NCBI RefSeq assembly: GCF_049276915.1
Contig: NZ_JBASXK010000160.1
Coordinates: 1 to 19,509, forward strand
DNA from: Aestuariivita sp049276915
GTDB lineage: Bacteria; Pseudomonadota; Alphaproteobacteria; Rhodobacterales; Rhodobacteraceae
Reading direction: 5' to 3'
DNA: 19,509 bases
Made by a program: the position numbers and the translations under genes. Below the pieces are notes generated by a model that worked only from the letters and a program-made list of their open reading frames with translations, was not told the DNA's origin and made no database searches. Positions 7,081 to 15,436 of the stretch are shown piece after piece. Each line of letters begins with the position of its first letter. Positions within the stretch are counted from its first letter, which is position 1.

Positions 7081-8010
7081 TCAGCTCAGCTTTTCGGTCA
7101 GCTCGGGCACCGCGACAAAGAGGTCTGCAACCAGTCCGTAGTCGGCCACCTGAAAGATCGGGGCTTCTTCGTCCTTGTTGATGGCGACGATGATCTTGCT
7201 GTCTTTCATGCCCGCCAGGTGCTGAATGGCACCGGAAATCCCGACAGCGATGTAAAGATCGGGAGCCACAACCTTGCCGGTCTGACCAACCTGCCAGTCG
7301 TTCGGAGCATAGCCGGAATCCACCGCTGCGCGCGATGCGCCAACGGCAGCACCCAGCGTGTCGGCCAGTTTCTCGATCATCGCAAAGTCGTCTTCCGAAC
7401 CGACGCCGCGACCACCGGATACAACCACACCGGCCGAGGTCAGCTCGGGGCGATCAGATGCCGCAACCTTGTCTTCTATCCATTCGGACAAGGACGGGTT
7501 GTCGCCCGCCGTGATGTTTTCAACCGAAGACGAGCCACCGGTGCCAGCCGCATCAAAGGTCGATGTCCGGAAGGTGATGACCTTCTTGGCATCCGAAGAC
7601 TTGATGGTCTGCACGGCGTTACCGGCATAGATCGGACGCTCGAATGTCGATCCGTCCACAACGCCCGAGGCATCCGAGATCACCATGACATCCAGCAGCG
7701 CTGCAACGCGCGGCATGATGTTCTTGGCGTCCGTGGTGGCAGGGGCCACGATATGCTCGTAATTCGCGGCAAGTGCCACGATCAGGGCGGCGGCCGGTTC
7801 GGCCAGACGCTTGCCATACAGCGGATCCTCGGCGCACAGCACCTTGGACACGCCGTCAATTGTTGCGGCCTGGGCTGCGGCAGCGGCGCAGGTTGCACCC
7901 ACGGCCAGAACCGTCACTTCGCCCAATTTTTTGGCCGCAGTCACCGCCTTGGCGGTCGCGTCCATGCTCAATTCGCCGTCATTGATTTCTGCGAGAAGAA
8001 GAACAGCCAT
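7081..8010 (-). CDS. etfA: Electron transfer flavoprotein alpha subunit
   Basis: EtfA with EtfB forms the soluble FAD/AMP heterodimer that carries electrons from acyl-CoA dehydrogenases to ETF:ubiquinone oxidoreductase. The 309 residues are full length. The C-terminal FAD domain is intact, with SGGRG (198-202), GASRAAVD (224-231), QVGQTG (240-245), ISGAIQH (258-264), INKD (277-280) and ADYGLVAD (289-296). The ATG shares its A with the etfB TAA stop (TAATG on the minus strand), which indicates translational coupling. Transcription ends at the hairpin about 25 bases downstream. Confidence 0.97.
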   Translation of the reverse strand: MAVLLLAEINDGELSMDATAKAVTAAKKLGEVTVLAVGATCAAAAAQAATIDGVSKVLCAEDPLYGKRLAEPAAALIVALAANYEHIVAPATTDAKNIMPRVAALLDVMVISDASGVVDGSTFERPIYAGNAVQTIKSSDAKKVITFRTSTFDAAGTGGSSSVENITAGDNPSLSEWIEDKVAASDRPELTSAGVVVSGGRGVGSEDDFAMIEKLADTLGAAVGASRAAVDSGYAPNDWQVGQTGKVVAPDLYIAVGISGAIQHLAGMKDSKIIVAINKDEEAPIFQVADYGLVADLFVAVPELTEKLS

Positions 8011-8768
8011 TATACAGCACCCACTTCCTTGAGTTTCGCTACCAGCTCGTCAACCGAGCCCACTTTGATACCCGCTTCGCGCGCTGCAGGCTCTTCGGTT
8101 TTGACAACCTCAAGCCGCGGCGTCACGTCCACGCCGTAATCAGCCGCGGTTTTCTCATCCAGCGGCTTTTTCTTGGCTTTCATGATGTTGGGCAAGGATG
8201 CATAGCGTGGCTCGTTCAGGCGCAGGTCAACAGTCACGATTGTCGGCATCGTCACCTTGATCGTCTGCAGGCCGCCGTCCACCTCACGGGTGACAACAGC
8301 ATGATCCGCTTCGACATCCAGTTCCGAGGCGAAGGTGGCCTGCGACCAGCCCAGCAGAGCCGACAACATCTGGCCCGTGGCGTTCATGTCGTTGTCGATG
8401 GCCTGCTTGCCGCAGATCACCAGACCGGGCTGTTCTTCGTCGATCACAGCCTTAAGGATCTTGGCAACCGCCAGCGGTTCGATGTCCTGATGCACATCAT
8501 CGGCCGCAACCACCAGAATGGCGCGGTCCGCGCCCATCGCCAACGCCGTGCGCAGCGTTTCCTGACATTGTTTCACGCCAATCGACACGGCGATGATTTC
8601 TTCGGCCTTGCCCGCTTCTTTCAGGCGGATGGCCGCTTCGACGGCAATCTCGTCAAAGGGGTTCATCGACATCTTCACGTTCGCAAGATCAACACCCGAT
8701 CCGTCCGCTTTGACACGGACCTTCACGTTATAGTCGATCACGCGTTTGACAGGTACCAACACCTTCAT
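8010..8768 (-). CDS. etfB: Electron transfer flavoprotein beta subunit
   Basis: EtfB binds AMP and holds the recognition loop that docks acyl-CoA dehydrogenases. The protein is 252 residues from ATG 8768; an in-frame extension to 8786 is not needed because MKVLVPVKRV is the family N-terminus. NPFDE (36-40), DNDMNATGQMLSALLGW (125-141) and the recognition loop PRYASLPNIMKAKKKPL (188-204) are all present. The loop contains the two lysine-flanked positions known from mitochondrial ETF. The gene is first in an etfBA pair and lies about 235 bases downstream of the adenosyltransferase gene on the same strand, so it may have its own promoter in that gap. Confidence 0.97.
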   Translation of the reverse strand: MKVLVPVKRVIDYNVKVRVKADGSGVDLANVKMSMNPFDEIAVEAAIRLKEAGKAEEIIAVSIGVKQCQETLRTALAMGADRAILVVAADDVHQDIEPLAVAKILKAVIDEEQPGLVICGKQAIDNDMNATGQMLSALLGWSQATFASELDVEADHAVVTREVDGGLQTIKVTMPTIVTVDLRLNEPRYASLPNIMKAKKKPLDEKTAADYGVDVTPRLEVVKTEEPAAREAGIKVGSVDELVAKLKEVGAV

Positions 8769-9003
8769 AAGCGTTTCACTCCTCACATGGGCCCGGCCAT
8801 ATCTCGACTCGGGCTTCGGTTTAGCTCGCGCTGTTGATAACGGCGCGGGGTCTCGGGAAACAGGGCAAAATCGTCACGTTTAGGTCCATAGACGTCGCGT
8901 AATTGACGTGAGGCCGGTCTAGGTCAGGCGCGGCATCGGCCAAATGGCGATCAGACCCGACTTTGATCATCTTTCCTGCCTGGAATATCGGGCGGCACTG
9001 AAT
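8769..9003 (-). other. 235-base gap before etfB, probable etfBA promoter region
   Basis: No gene is supported here. A dyad ACGTC (8892-8896), eight-base spacer, GACGT (8905-8909) lies about 125 bases before etfB and could be an operator. No convincing -35/-10 pair or terminator was recognised. An ORF that crosses this region on the plus strand is antisense to the adenosyltransferase and is not a gene. Confidence 0.35.
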
Positions 9004-9576
9004 TCAGCGGTTCGCGCCGGGAACCCACAACACATCATCCTTGCCGCCGTTGTTGGCCATGCGCGCGGCCACAAAGAACCAGTCGCTCAGCCGGTTGAGA
9101 TATTTCACCGCATCCGCGTTCACGGCTTCCATTGTCGCCAGCTCAACGGTCTGGCGTTCCGCACGACGCGCGACGGTCCGGCAGACATGAAGTGCTGCCG
9201 CCAGCCGAGCGCCACCGGGCAGCACAAAGCTGCGCAAAGGTTCGAGATGGCTGTTCATCGCATCAATCTCGGCTTCCAGTCGCGAGACCTGCGAGGCAAT
9301 CACACGCAGCGGCGGGTATTCGGATTCGGCGTCTTTCTCCATATCAGGGCGACACAGATCGGCACCCAGATCAAACAGGTCGTTCTGGATGCGCTCCAAC
9401 TGCTGATCCAGCGCGCCCTCGGCTTCAAGCCGGGCAACGCCCACAAAGGAATTCAGTTCATCCGTCGTGCCATAAGCCGTGACGCGCATCGCGTGTTTGG
9501 CAACCCGCGCGCCATTGCCCAGAGCGGTTTCGCCCGCATCCCCGGTTTTCGTATAGATCTTGTTCAGAATGACCAT
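9004..9576 (-). CDS. Cob(I)alamin adenosyltransferase, PduO type
   Basis: The enzyme transfers adenosyl from ATP to cob(I)alamin, giving the coenzyme for mutases such as methylmalonyl-CoA mutase. At 190 residues it fits the PduO/MMAB family. TKTGDAGET (9-17) is the N-terminal ATP-binding motif, VCRTVARRAER (131-141) contains the conserved arginines, and YLNRLSDWFFVAAR (159-172) is the C-terminal helix lining the cobalamin site. It starts 12 bases after the small membrane protein gene, with GGGCGG upstream, so the two are cotranscribed. The adjacent etfBA and hbd suggest a shared role in short-chain acyl-CoA metabolism. Confidence 0.93.
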   Translation of the reverse strand: MVILNKIYTKTGDAGETALGNGARVAKHAMRVTAYGTTDELNSFVGVARLEAEGALDQQLERIQNDLFDLGADLCRPDMEKDAESEYPPLRVIASQVSRLEAEIDAMNSHLEPLRSFVLPGGARLAAALHVCRTVARRAERQTVELATMEAVNADAVKYLNRLSDWFFVAARMANNGGKDDVLWVPGANR

Positions 9577-9588
9577 CTGTTGCCGCCC

Positions 9589-9783
9589 TTATTGCCTGCT
9601 GAAATACACATAAGCCATGATCAGAACCACCGCTGCAAACTGCGCGATCAAACGCAGGCGCATCATCTTGTTTCCGTACTTGTGGTTGAAGCTACCACCT
9701 TTGGCAAAACCACCCATGCCGATCACCAAAGCGATGACAACGCCAGCCACTGCCAGCAGAATAAGGATAAATAGAGGGTCCAA
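9589..9783 (-). CDS. Small two-helix membrane protein (HIG1-like twin transmembrane)
   Basis: The 64-residue protein has two predicted membrane helices, about residues 4-23 and 44-60, joined by a basic loop with GGFAKGGSFNHKYGNKMMRLR-like composition (key residues GG, N33, N38, MMR). This layout matches the small HIG1-domain or twin transmembrane proteins that often precede PduO-type adenosyltransferases in Rhodobacteraceae. Its function is unknown; HIG1 proteins elsewhere associate with respiratory complexes. The start is TTG 9783, supported by GGGAG about 8 bases upstream and by the absence of an ATG before the first helix. Confidence 0.78.
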   Translation of the reverse strand: MDPLFILILLAVAGVVIALVIGMGGFAKGGSFNHKYGNKMMRLRLIAQFAAVVLIMAYVYFSRQ

Positions 9784-9861
9784 AACGGCGCTCCCGGGTT
9801 CGATGTCTTCTGTGTCACCGCTGATCTAGCGGGCTGGTCCGGAAAAGCGAACCGGTTTTCT

Positions 9862-10695
9862 TCATATTCGGGACGCGATCGCATCCAGAGCCCGGTCAGG
9901 CAGGATCCGATGCAGGAGCGCGGCCAGGTAGGTGGCCCCCGTGATCATGTAGCGCGCCTTCGGCCTGCGTGCGTCCAGGGCCCGGATCACTTTGGCCGTC
10001 ACCGCCGAGGCGGGCAGCTCGAACAGGTCTTTCTTTCCGCTGCCTTCATAAAGCCTCTTGAGCAAGCCGCGTTCATAGGCCGCGCGCCGGGGCGAGTTCT
10101 CCCAGTCGATCCAGCGCTCAAAGAACGGGATGCCCTTTACGCGAAACATCGTCGTGATCGGGCCGGGCTCAATCAGTACCACATGAATGCCGGTGCCGCG
10201 CATTTCGATGCGCAGCGTATCGCTCATCGCTTCCAATGCGCGCTTGGTCGCCGAATAAGCCCCGCGCCAGGGAATATAGGTGAAGCCCAAAGTGGAGGAA
10301 CATTGCAGGATTCGCCCATGTCCCTGGGCCCGCATCACGGGCAGGACCTGCCGCGTCAGCTCATGCCAACCAAAGAAATTCGTCTCGAAAATCTCGCGCA
10401 AACCCTGTGTCGGCAAATCCTCGACAGCACCGAAAAACCCATGCGCACCGTTGTTGAACACAGCATCCAGCGTGCCGCCCGTAGCCTCAAGAACTTCGGC
10501 AAGACCCGAGGTGATGGTGGCCGTGTCGCTATAGTCGATGCGCGGGCTGTCAAACCCTTGTGCGCGCAAGGCCTCACAATCGGCCTCTTTGCGGCAGGAC
10601 GCGAAAACCCGCCAGCCTCGCGCCTTGAGCGCGCGCGCGGCATCCTCACCAATGCCCGATGAGCAGCCAGTGATCAGAATGGTTTTCTGCGCCAT
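9862..10695 (-). CDS. Short-chain dehydrogenase/reductase
   Basis: This classical SDR of 277 residues oxidises or reduces an unidentified substrate with NAD(P). TGCSSGIG (9-16) is the cofactor loop. NNGA (81-84) replaces the usual NNAG by a swap of the last two residues. N106, the S133/S134 pair, and Y147/K151 in YSATK complete the catalytic set, and IEPGPI follows. Members with IEPGPIxT and a C-terminal stretch of about 90 residues resemble the retinol or steroid dehydrogenase-like group, but the substrate cannot be read. ATG 10695 is preferred over TTG 10698; AGGGGGC lies 6-7 bases upstream. The 78-base gap downstream contains a small CCGCT/AGCGG hairpin. Confidence 0.88.
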   Translation of the reverse strand: MAQKTILITGCSSGIGEDAARALKARGWRVFASCRKEADCEALRAQGFDSPRIDYSDTATITSGLAEVLEATGGTLDAVFNNGAHGFFGAVEDLPTQGLREIFETNFFGWHELTRQVLPVMRAQGHGRILQCSSTLGFTYIPWRGAYSATKRALEAMSDTLRIEMRGTGIHVVLIEPGPITTMFRVKGIPFFERWIDWENSPRRAAYERGLLKRLYEGSGKKDLFELPASAVTAKVIRALDARRPKARYMITGATYLAALLHRILPDRALDAIASRI

Positions 10696-10753
10696 CAAAA
10701 GCCCCCTAGTCGAATACTGGGGCCGTTCTGACGTGTAACGCGACGCTTGGCAA

Positions 10754-11359
10754 TCAGCCCGTAGGCTCGGTCAGCAGGTATTCCGCCATCCAGCCGACCC
10801 TACTGTCATTGACTATGCGCAGCTTGACCCAACCAGTCCCATCCGCATCGATGACTTCGACCTCGGTGCCCTGAGGCAGGCTGACAAGCACCGAATACTC
10901 GGTCCCCGGCCCGTTGCGCATGTTCACGCGACTTGCGGAGACTTCGCGAATATCCGGCATCTCAGGCTCGGCCACGAGCCGGGCAGGCTGCGCCGACAAG
11001 CCGGCCACGGTGAGTTGTTGAGCCGGGTTCGCGAACAGCTCGAGGTTCTGACCCAGAGCAATCAGCACCGGTTTATCCGCAACTTCGCCCTGGGCGGTGG
11101 TAACCACCGCTTTGGGTGCCGCGGGGGGCGGTGGTGCGGGCTTTATGCGCAGCGAGACCTGTGACACCGCCGGCTGCACCGGCGCAGGCTCTGGCCGGAG
11201 TTGCGCGACGCGTTCGATGCGCGCCTCGGCCTGATCCTGTTCTGCTTCTTTTGCGGCTGCGATCAGTTCGGCCTTGCGCGGAACAAACTCATCCCCGCCG
11301 CTCAGCTCATAAAAGGCAAACGCCATAAACACGAAACTCAGAAAGACAAACTTGTTCAT
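10754..11359 (-). CDS. Membrane-anchored bacterial SH3 domain protein
   Basis: The 201-residue protein begins with a hydrophobic segment (MNKFVFLSFVFMAFAFYEL, 1-19) that is either a signal anchor or an uncleaved signal. A charged helix rich in Ala/Glu (28-52) and a proline-rich linker (57-82) follow. The C-terminal SH3b domain covers about 140-197, with SRVNMRNGPGTEYSVL and GWVKLR as the typical strands. Such domains usually bind cell-wall peptides, so a periplasmic role is likely. ATG 11359 has GGGGAAGGG directly upstream, so the frame extension to 11383 is rejected. It is divergent from parC. Confidence 0.83.
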   Translation of the reverse strand: MNKFVFLSFVFMAFAFYELSGGDEFVPRKAELIAAAKEAEQDQAEARIERVAQLRPEPAPVQPAVSQVSLRIKPAPPPPAAPKAVVTTAQGEVADKPVLIALGQNLELFANPAQQLTVAGLSAQPARLVAEPEMPDIREVSASRVNMRNGPGTEYSVLVSLPQGTEVEVIDADGTGWVKLRIVNDSRVGWMAEYLLTEPTG

Positions 11360-11417
11360 CCCTTCCCCCAGGGCTGTAGGCAATCTTCAGTAAACTGCAG
11401 CGATTGGTTGGCAGACC

Positions 11418-11449
11418 GAATCGAACTGTATCAGAAACATCGATTCGAT
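11418..11449. repeat. Inverted repeat in the SH3-protein/parC divergent region
   Basis: GAATCGA (11418-11424) and TCGATTC (11440-11446) are perfect inverse copies 15 bases apart. The right copy overlaps an 11-base palindrome, ATCGA-T-TCGAT (11439-11449). It lies about 60-90 bases before the SH3 gene and 110-140 bases before parC. It could be an operator, but nothing else supports a function. Confidence 0.3.
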
Positions 11450-11557
11450 GCGCCGTTTCATGGGGAAAATTCGCATGCTCTGCCCAAAATCAGAAAAAAG
11501 CCCCATGCGCGCAGCACCGGCTTTACGCGGTCAGGTCTGCCGCGTATCACATCATCT

Positions 11558-13894
11558 ATGACTGATTTGGTGGACGACCCCAATATCGACCCGTCCGAGG
11601 TGGCCGAACCGCTGCGCCGTGCAATCGGCGAGCGCTACCTGACCTATGCGCTCTCCACCATCATGCACCGCGCGTTGCCCGATGCGCGCGACGGTCTCAA
11701 ACCGGTGCACCGGCGCATATTGTTCGCGATGCGTGAACTGCGCCTGTCCAGTGGCGGGGGCTTTCGCAAATCCGCCAAGATCTCTGGCGATGTGATGGGC
11801 AACTATCACCCCCATGGGGACGCCGCGATCTACGACGCGATGGCCCGGCTGGCCCAGGACTTCAACGTCCGCTATCCGCTGGTCGACGGACAGGGAAATT
11901 TCGGCAATATCGACGGCGATAACCCGGCGGCGGCGCGCTATACCGAAGCGCGCATGACCCAGGTGGCCGAAGCGCTGCTGGACGGGCTGAATGAAAACGC
12001 CGTCGATTTTCGCGACAATTACGACGGCACGCTGACCGAACCGGTCGTCCTGCCTGCACAGTTTCCCAATCTATTGGCGAATGGCTCGTCCGGCATCGCG
12101 GTGGGCATGGCCACCAATATCCCGCCCCATAACATCGCGGAGTTATGTGATGCCTGCCTGCATCTGATCAAAACGCCCGATGCGCGGGATGACACGCTGC
12201 TGAACTATGTTCCCGGCCCCGATTTCCCCACCGGCGGGATCATCGTCGATGACCGCGAGACCATCGCGCAGGCCTATCGCACCGGGCGCGGCAGCTTCCG
12301 TCTGCGCTGCAAATGGGAGCTTGAGGATCTCGGCCGTGGTCAATGGCAGATCGTGGTCACCGAGATTCCCTATCAAGTGCAGAAATCCCGCCTGATCGAA
12401 AAGATCGCAGAGCTGATACAGACCAAGAAGATCCCCATCCTCGGCGATATTCGCGATGAATCCGCCGATGACGTGCGCATGGTGATCGAGCCGCGCTCCA
12501 AGAATGTCGACCCCGAAGTCTTGATGGGCATGCTCTATCGCAACTCGGATCTCGAGGTGCGCTTCTCGCTGAACATGAATGTGCTGATCGACGGGGTCAC
12601 CCCCAAGGTCTGCTCGATGAAGGAAGTGCTGCGCGCCTTCCTGGATTTCCGCCGCGAGGTTCTGATCCGCCGCTCCGAATACCGGATGGAAAAGATCGAC
12701 CATCGCCTAGAGGTGCTCGAGGGCTTTATCGTTGCTTTCCTCAATCTCGACCGGGTGATCGACATCATTCGCTATGATGAGGATCCCAAACCCGCCCTCA
12801 TGCGCGAGGACTGGTCCAGGGATCACCCCCGCGCCATGACCGAGGCCGACTATGTCCCGCCTGCACCCGGCGAGGGCGAGTTGAGCGAAACCCAGGTGGA
12901 TGCGATCCTCAACATGCGCCTGCGCAGCTTGCGGCGTCTGGAGGAAATCGAACTTCTGCGCGAACAGGCCGCGCTGATGGAAGAACGCGCTGGCCTCGAA
13001 GACCTGTTGGAAAGCGAAGGCCTGCAGTGGGACAAGATCGCGGATCAGCTCAAAGAGATCCGCAAGATCTTTGGCAAGGACTATGCAGGTGGTGCGCGCC
13101 GTACGCGTCTGGAAGAGGCCGGAGATATCGAAGACGTTCCGCTCGAGGCGATGATCGAACGCGAACCGATCACGGTCGTGTGCTCACAAATGGGCTGGAT
13201 CCGCGCCATGACCGGCCATATCGACCTCAATCGTGAACTGAAATTCAAGGATGGCGACGCCCCGCGCTTTGCGTTCCACGCCGAAACCACCGACAAGCTG
13301 ATCCTGTTCGGCTCGAACGGGCGGTTTTACACGCTCTCCGCCGTCAGCTTGCCGGGCGGTCGCGGCATGGGAGAACCGATCCGGCTGATCGTCGATCTGC
13401 CCAACGAGGCCGAGATCATCGACATTTTCATCTATCGCCCGGAGGGAAAACTGATCGTCGCCTCCAGCGCCGGCAACGGGTTCGTGGTGCCGCAGTCCGA
13501 TGTCATGGCACAGACCCGCGCGGGCAAGCAGGTGCTCAACGTCAAGGGAGACGAGCGCGCCTGCGCCGTGCGACACGTCGCCGGGGATCACGTGGCGGTT
13601 GTCTCGCAGAATGGCAAATTCCTGGTCTTCCCGCTCGAAGAGCTCCCCGAAATGGGCCGGGGCAAAGGCGTGCGCCTGCAGAAATACAACATGGCGCGCG
13701 GCAAACAGGGCTCTCTCGAACTTGACGGTGGTCTGTCCGATCTCACCACCTTCGTCTGGCAGGAGGGCCTGCGCTGGAGCATGGGCGGCGGCAAGACCCG
13801 GCATGAACCGGATATGTCGGAATGGCTGGCCAAGCGCGCAGGCGTCGGCAAACGCCCGCCCCACGGCTTCCCCAAGGACTACAAGTTCGGCTGA
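11558..13894 (+). CDS. parC: DNA topoisomerase IV subunit A
   Basis: ParC is the DNA-cutting subunit that, with ParE, decatenates daughter chromosomes. The 778-residue length fits alphaproteobacterial ParC. The N-terminus IGERYLTYALSTIMHRALPD (23-42) is typical. The quinolone region reads GNYHPHGDAAIYDAMARLAQ (81-100), and the active-site tyrosine is Y128 in AAARYTEARMT. C-terminal beta-pinwheel repeats begin near 500 and end in RPPHGFPKDYKFG. ATG 11558 is the first in-frame ATG near the conserved start; the open frame extending to 11201 overlaps the SH3 gene. No strong ribosome site is visible. The E. coli Ser80 and Glu84 positions are Ala89 and Asp93 here. A GC-rich hairpin follows the stop. 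Confidence 0.96.
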   Translation: MTDLVDDPNIDPSEVAEPLRRAIGERYLTYALSTIMHRALPDARDGLKPVHRRILFAMRELRLSSGGGFRKSAKISGDVMGNYHPHGDAAIYDAMARLAQDFNVRYPLVDGQGNFGNIDGDNPAAARYTEARMTQVAEALLDGLNENAVDFRDNYDGTLTEPVVLPAQFPNLLANGSSGIAVGMATNIPPHNIAELCDACLHLIKTPDARDDTLLNYVPGPDFPTGGIIVDDRETIAQAYRTGRGSFRLRCKWELEDLGRGQWQIVVTEIPYQVQKSRLIEKIAELIQTKKIPILGDIRDESADDVRMVIEPRSKNVDPEVLMGMLYRNSDLEVRFSLNMNVLIDGVTPKVCSMKEVLRAFLDFRREVLIRRSEYRMEKIDHRLEVLEGFIVAFLNLDRVIDIIRYDEDPKPALMREDWSRDHPRAMTEADYVPPAPGEGELSETQVDAILNMRLRSLRRLEEIELLREQAALMEERAGLEDLLESEGLQWDKIADQLKEIRKIFGKDYAGGARRTRLEEAGDIEDVPLEAMIEREPITVVCSQMGWIRAMTGHIDLNRELKFKDGDAPRFAFHAETTDKLILFGSNGRFYTLSAVSLPGGRGMGEPIRLIVDLPNEAEIIDIFIYRPEGKLIVASSAGNGFVVPQSDVMAQTRAGKQVLNVKGDERACAVRHVAGDHVAVVSQNGKFLVFPLEELPEMGRGKGVRLQKYNMARGKQGSLELDGGLSDLTTFVWQEGLRWSMGGGKTRHEPDMSEWLAKRAGVGKRPPHGFPKDYKFG

Positions 13895-13903
13895 ACAGCC
13901 AAG

Positions 13904-13930
13904 GCCCGCGCGCGCGGGCTGCGTCTTTCT
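13904..13930 (+). terminator. Probable parC terminator
   Basis: A 16-base perfect palindrome, GCCCGCGCGCGCGGGC (13904-13919), begins 9 bases after the parC stop and is followed by TGCGTCTTTCT. The stem is strong but the T-tract is interrupted, so termination efficiency is uncertain. Confidence 0.55.
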
Positions 13931-13946
13931 GGTCGCAAATACCCGA

Positions 13947-15314
13947 TCACACCGGTTGTGCCATGAGCCAGACCCCACCTTCCGGGCGCAATGTCAGGAT
14001 CATCACCGGTTTGGGATCACGCCCTTTCACGGCGGTAAAGTGAAACCGTGACAGCAGGGTTGCCAGAATGATCACCGCCTCCTGCAGCGCGAAACTGGCC
14101 CCGATACAGATACGAGGCCCATCGCCAAACGGCAGATAGGCATAGCGCTCGATGGCCTTGCGATCCGCGAAACGGTCAGGGCGAAATGCATCCGGTTCCT
14201 CCCACAGCAGATGACTGCGATGCAGCGCATAGATCGGCAGGATCACGGTATCGCCCGGCAGGATCCTGGTGGCGCAGATCTCATCCTCGGCCAGGGCGGT
14301 GCGCGATACCATCGCGGCAGGCGGGTAAAGCCGCAGCGCTTCGTCCAGGATCTGACGAATGAAGGGCAAATGCGCCACATCTGCACCGGTGGCTGCACGG
14401 CCATCGCTCAGGACGGCTTGCGCCTCGGCGCGGGCCTGTTCCTGCACCTTCTGGTCGAACGCACACAGATAAAGCCCCCATGCCAGCGACAAGGCGGTGG
14501 TCTCATGACCGGCGACGATGAAGGCCAGCAGGTTGTCACGCAGTTCGGCGGTTGTCATCTGCCGCCCGGACTTGGGATCCTCACCGCTCAGCAACAGATC
14601 CAGAAGATCGGGCACGCCTTGCGGGCCGCGCGCGGCGCGCGCCTCGATGGCCCCGTCCGCCATCTTTTTCATATCCGTCATGCCGCTGTCTGACAGCGCA
14701 CGCGACGGGCGCGGGATCCAGTCTGGCGCTCCCAGGATATCAAGCAGAGACACTTTTCCGGCATCCGCGATATAGGTCTCGATCGCCGCATGCACCGCGT
14801 CGCGATCAAACGAACCGTCACCCGAAAAGGTCACGTCACCGATCACATCGAAAGTGGTCGTGACCATCTCGTCAAACAGGTTGACGGCGCGCCCCGTGCC
14901 TGCCTCGGCAATCCGCGCCGCCGACCGTTCAGCCGCCGCCGTCATGATCGGGGCCAGGTTCATCACATTGCGGTGGGAAAACACCGGTGCCGCCATCCGC
15001 CTCTGCCAGCGCCACTGCGCGCCCTCTGCAATGAACAGGGAATCGCCAATCGCCGGATTCAACAGGGTCTTGGTCACAACCGATTTCGGATAGAAGGCCT
15101 CGCGCTCCAGCAGCACCTGACGGATGCCGGCGGGATCGGTCAGCATATGCCAGCGCTTGCCGGTCTTGCCCGACACGATGGGCTGGTGCGTCGAGGCCTC
15201 GGGGATGATCGAGACGATGTTGCGCCGCGCCTCGCGAAAGCTGCGCCAGACACCCAGAGGTGCCGTTGCCAGCGGCACGGTGACGGGCAGCGCTTCATCA
15301 CGGGTCAGATGCAT
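13947..15314 (-). CDS. Cytochrome P450
   Basis: This is a 455-residue heme-thiolate monooxygenase. The I-helix oxygen motif AGHETT is at 268-273. The K-helix ExxR is E325-R328 in DEALRLYPP, and PDRF (379-382) is the meander motif. The heme loop FGDGPRICIG (396-405) has the ligand C403. All are intact, so the protein should be functional. It lacks membrane segments and a fused reductase, and resembles the fatty-acid hydroxylase-like (CYP102 heme domain-like) soluble P450s, though the substrate is not determinable. No ferredoxin or reductase gene lies nearby. ATG 15314 starts the conserved domain; the open frame up to 15485 overlaps the divergent lipoprotein gene. Its ribosome site is weak. Confidence 0.92.
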   Translation of the reverse strand: MHLTRDEALPVTVPLATAPLGVWRSFREARRNIVSIIPEASTHQPIVSGKTGKRWHMLTDPAGIRQVLLEREAFYPKSVVTKTLLNPAIGDSLFIAEGAQWRWQRRMAAPVFSHRNVMNLAPIMTAAAERSAARIAEAGTGRAVNLFDEMVTTTFDVIGDVTFSGDGSFDRDAVHAAIETYIADAGKVSLLDILGAPDWIPRPSRALSDSGMTDMKKMADGAIEARAARGPQGVPDLLDLLLSGEDPKSGRQMTTAELRDNLLAFIVAGHETTALSLAWGLYLCAFDQKVQEQARAEAQAVLSDGRAATGADVAHLPFIRQILDEALRLYPPAAMVSRTALAEDEICATRILPGDTVILPIYALHRSHLLWEEPDAFRPDRFADRKAIERYAYLPFGDGPRICIGASFALQEAVIILATLLSRFHFTAVKGRDPKPVMILTLRPEGGVWLMAQPV

Positions 15315-15436
15315 GATAGGCAGATTTCGGCTGGTCAGGATTATCAGGTCATATAGGCCACAATGGCCCGCCTTCAAAGGTTTGCACCCCTGAGGGTTTG
15401 TGGATAGGTTCACGGCGACACCAAACGGGGATACCG

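Noticed and set aside
7219..8139. 306-residue plus-strand open frame
   Set aside because: It is antisense to etfA and the end of etfB, both complete genes.
8944..9774. 276-residue plus-strand open frame
   Set aside because: It is antisense to the adenosyltransferase and the small membrane protein and shows no recognisable domain.
9818..9832. CCGCT/AGCGG hairpin between the SDR and the small membrane protein gene
   Set aside because: It is only 5 bp long with no T-tract, too weak to call a terminator.
11400..11510. Possible tRNA suggested by GATTCGAT
   Set aside because: No acceptor stem, anticodon arm or CCA-side pairing could be fitted around the T-loop-like string.
11201..11557. N-terminal extension of parC
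   Set aside because: It would overlap the SH3-protein gene and adds residues unlike any ParC. The conserved start fits ATG 11558.
15356..15368. GGCCA-CAA-TGGCC repeat between the P450 and lipoprotein genes
   Set aside because: It is short, GC-rich and isolated, and could occur by chance. Not enough to call an operator.
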